DNA of 64,000 bases from Brevibacillus centrosporus (GTDB lineage Bacteria; Bacillota; Bacilli; Brevibacillales; Brevibacillaceae). The notes under the pieces are model-generated. The model saw nothing but the letters and a program-made list of their open reading frames with translations. It was not told the DNA's origin and ran no database searches. The DNA is taken from NCBI RefSeq assembly GCF_003710815.1, contig NZ_RHHP01000025.1, positions 1-64,000 of the forward strand, given 5' to 3'. Numbering within the stretch: position 1 is the stretch's first letter; each line of letters opens with the position of its first letter. Below, piece after piece: positions 63,046 through 64,000 of this stretch. A program made the position numbers and the translations under genes.

Positions 63046-64000
63046 ATCCGGCTCCCCTCCGCCTGCTGCGCCTCTTGATCCCGATCCTGGAACTGTACGT
63101 CGTAAATGCGTCGATAAGCTCCTGCAGGCAAAGCTATCAGTTGTTCATGAGTCCCCCGCTCGATCACCCGTCCAAGCTCCATCACGAGAATCTCATCTGC
63201 GTGCTTCAATGACGAGATCCGATGAGCGATGATAAAGGTCGTTCTGCCTACCATTACCTCTCGCAGTGACTGCTGGATCCGGTATTCCGTCTCCATGTCC
63301 ACGGCAGAAGTCGCATCGTCGAGAATCAGGATGCTCGGCTTGACCAAAAAAGCCCGGGCAATGGCGATTCGCTGTTTTTGCCCACCGGACAAGCCCAGCC
63401 CCCGCTCACCTAGAAGCGTGTCATAGCCATCTGGAAGCTCCCTGATAAAATCGTGTGCCTGCGCGTAAGCAGCTGCCTGGATGACCTCCTCTCTGCTCGC
63501 ATCTGGCCGTCCGTAGGCGATGTTGTCGTAAATGGAACAGGAAAAAAGGAACGATTCCTGAAAGACGACTCCCATATTCCGCCTCAAATGCTGGGGTGAA
63601 TAGCTCTCGCTGCTTTTTCCATCGATGAGGATGGTTCCCGCTGTCGGTTCGTAAAAACGGGAAATCAGCTGAGTCACACTCGTTTTTCCCGATCCGGTCG
63701 CGCCGATCAACCCGATGATTTTTCCCGGCGGCGCTTGAAAGCTGATCGACTGCAGGGCATGCTCATTGGCTTCGTTGTAGGCGAGGCCGACATCGATGAA
63801 CTGCACATGCCCCTTTATCGGAAGCTCCTCTTCATGGCTTGCGGCTGCTGGCACATGGCGACGATCATCTTCCTCGTATAGAACCTGCAGCAAGCGCTCC
63901 CCTGCCGCTTTCGACTGTGAATACGAGTTGAGAATAAAGCCAAGCTGCATCAACGGGCCGATAATGAACCAGACCAGACTGAAGAAAGCGACCAGTTCAC
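63042..64000 (-). CDS. ABC exporter half-transporter, partner subunit (N-terminal part outside window)
   Basis: The frame is open to the right edge, about 318 visible residues: the end of the membrane domain (SLVWFIIGPLMQLGFILNSY) and a full nucleotide-binding domain with Walker A GATGSGKTSVTQ, signature LSGGQKQRIAIARAF and Walker B ILILDDATSAVD. Asp replaces the catalytic Glu after Walker B, the degenerate-site feature of heterodimeric exporters such as TM287/288 and BmrCD. Upstream partner of the gene at 61243. Confidence 0.92.
   Translation of the reverse strand, partial: ELVAFFSLVWFIIGPLMQLGFILNSYSQSKAAGERLLQVLYEEDDRRHVPAAASHEEELPIKGHVQFIDVGLAYNEANEHALQSISFQAPPGKIIGLIGATGSGKTSVTQLISRFYEPTAGTILIDGKSSESYSPQHLRRNMGVVFQESFLFSCSIYDNIAYGRPDASREEVIQAAAYAQAHDFIRELPDGYDTLLGERGLGLSGGQKQRIAIARAFLVKPSILILDDATSAVDMETEYRIQQSLREVMVGRTTFIIAHRISSLKHADEILVMELGRVIERGTHEQLIALPAGAYRRIYDVQFQDRDQEAQQAEGSRI

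Overview
The window is chromosomal DNA of an aerobic, endospore-forming member of the Bacilli. Gene content (AddAB in place of RecBCD, a caa3 oxidase with a cytochrome c domain fused to subunit II, GerA-type germination genes, a CotB-like coat protein) and gene style suggest a Brevibacillus or close Paenibacillaceae relative; the genus is an inference, not something I could test. Nearly all genes lie on the minus strand. I saw no rRNA, tRNA, CRISPR array, phage or insertion sequence.

Layout. 0-9 kb: end of a LysR regulator, purU, a TetR-controlled HlyD/ABC-2 efflux operon with two matching operator palindromes, an MFS remnant, a stand-alone second UMP kinase, a DUF402 protein and a cationic amino acid permease. 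8.9-21.1 kb: a tight recombination/repair operon sbcD-sbcC-addB-addA. 21.4-22.2 kb: a frameshifted metallo-beta-lactamase-fold gene. 22.2-25.7 kb: heme A and oxidase assembly genes ctaG-yozB-ctaB-ctaA (transcription order). 25.9-27.1 kb: a Crp/Fnr regulator and an AhpD-like protein. 27.2-47.8 kb: a phenylacetate catabolic island with paaABCD plus an aldehyde dehydrogenase, a soluble chemoreceptor, a Liv-type ABC uptake system, PaaX, and a 12-gene operon for CoA activation, isomerisation, beta-oxidation and thioester clean-up. 47.9-48.8 kb: three foldable non-coding elements of about 200 nt, two of them a tandem duplication. 48.8-52.7 kb: oxidase structural genes ctaCDEF. 53-55.3 kb: SDR, DMT exporter and DUF2512 genes. 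55.3-59 kb: a decaying gerA-type germination operon. 59.2-64 kb: a SurA-N-domain protein, a coiled-coil membrane protein, a CotB-like coat protein with a sigma-K-type promoter, and a heterodimeric ABC exporter running off the right edge.

How it fits together. PaaK would activate phenylacetate, PaaABCD epoxidise the ring, PaaG isomerise, and PaaF/PaaH/thiolases finish beta-oxidation; no PaaE reductase and no PaaZ fusion are present in the window, so the aldehyde dehydrogenase beside paaD is the candidate for semialdehyde oxidation. Three promoters (paaA, paaX, and the EthD-like/paaK operon) share TATAACG/CGTTATA half-sites placed on or just downstream of the -10 box, which I propose as the PaaX regulon signal. 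The island sits exactly between ctaF and ctaG, genes that are adjacent in Bacillus subtilis, and the foldable repeats lie at its ctaF side; this is the most interesting structural feature of the window.
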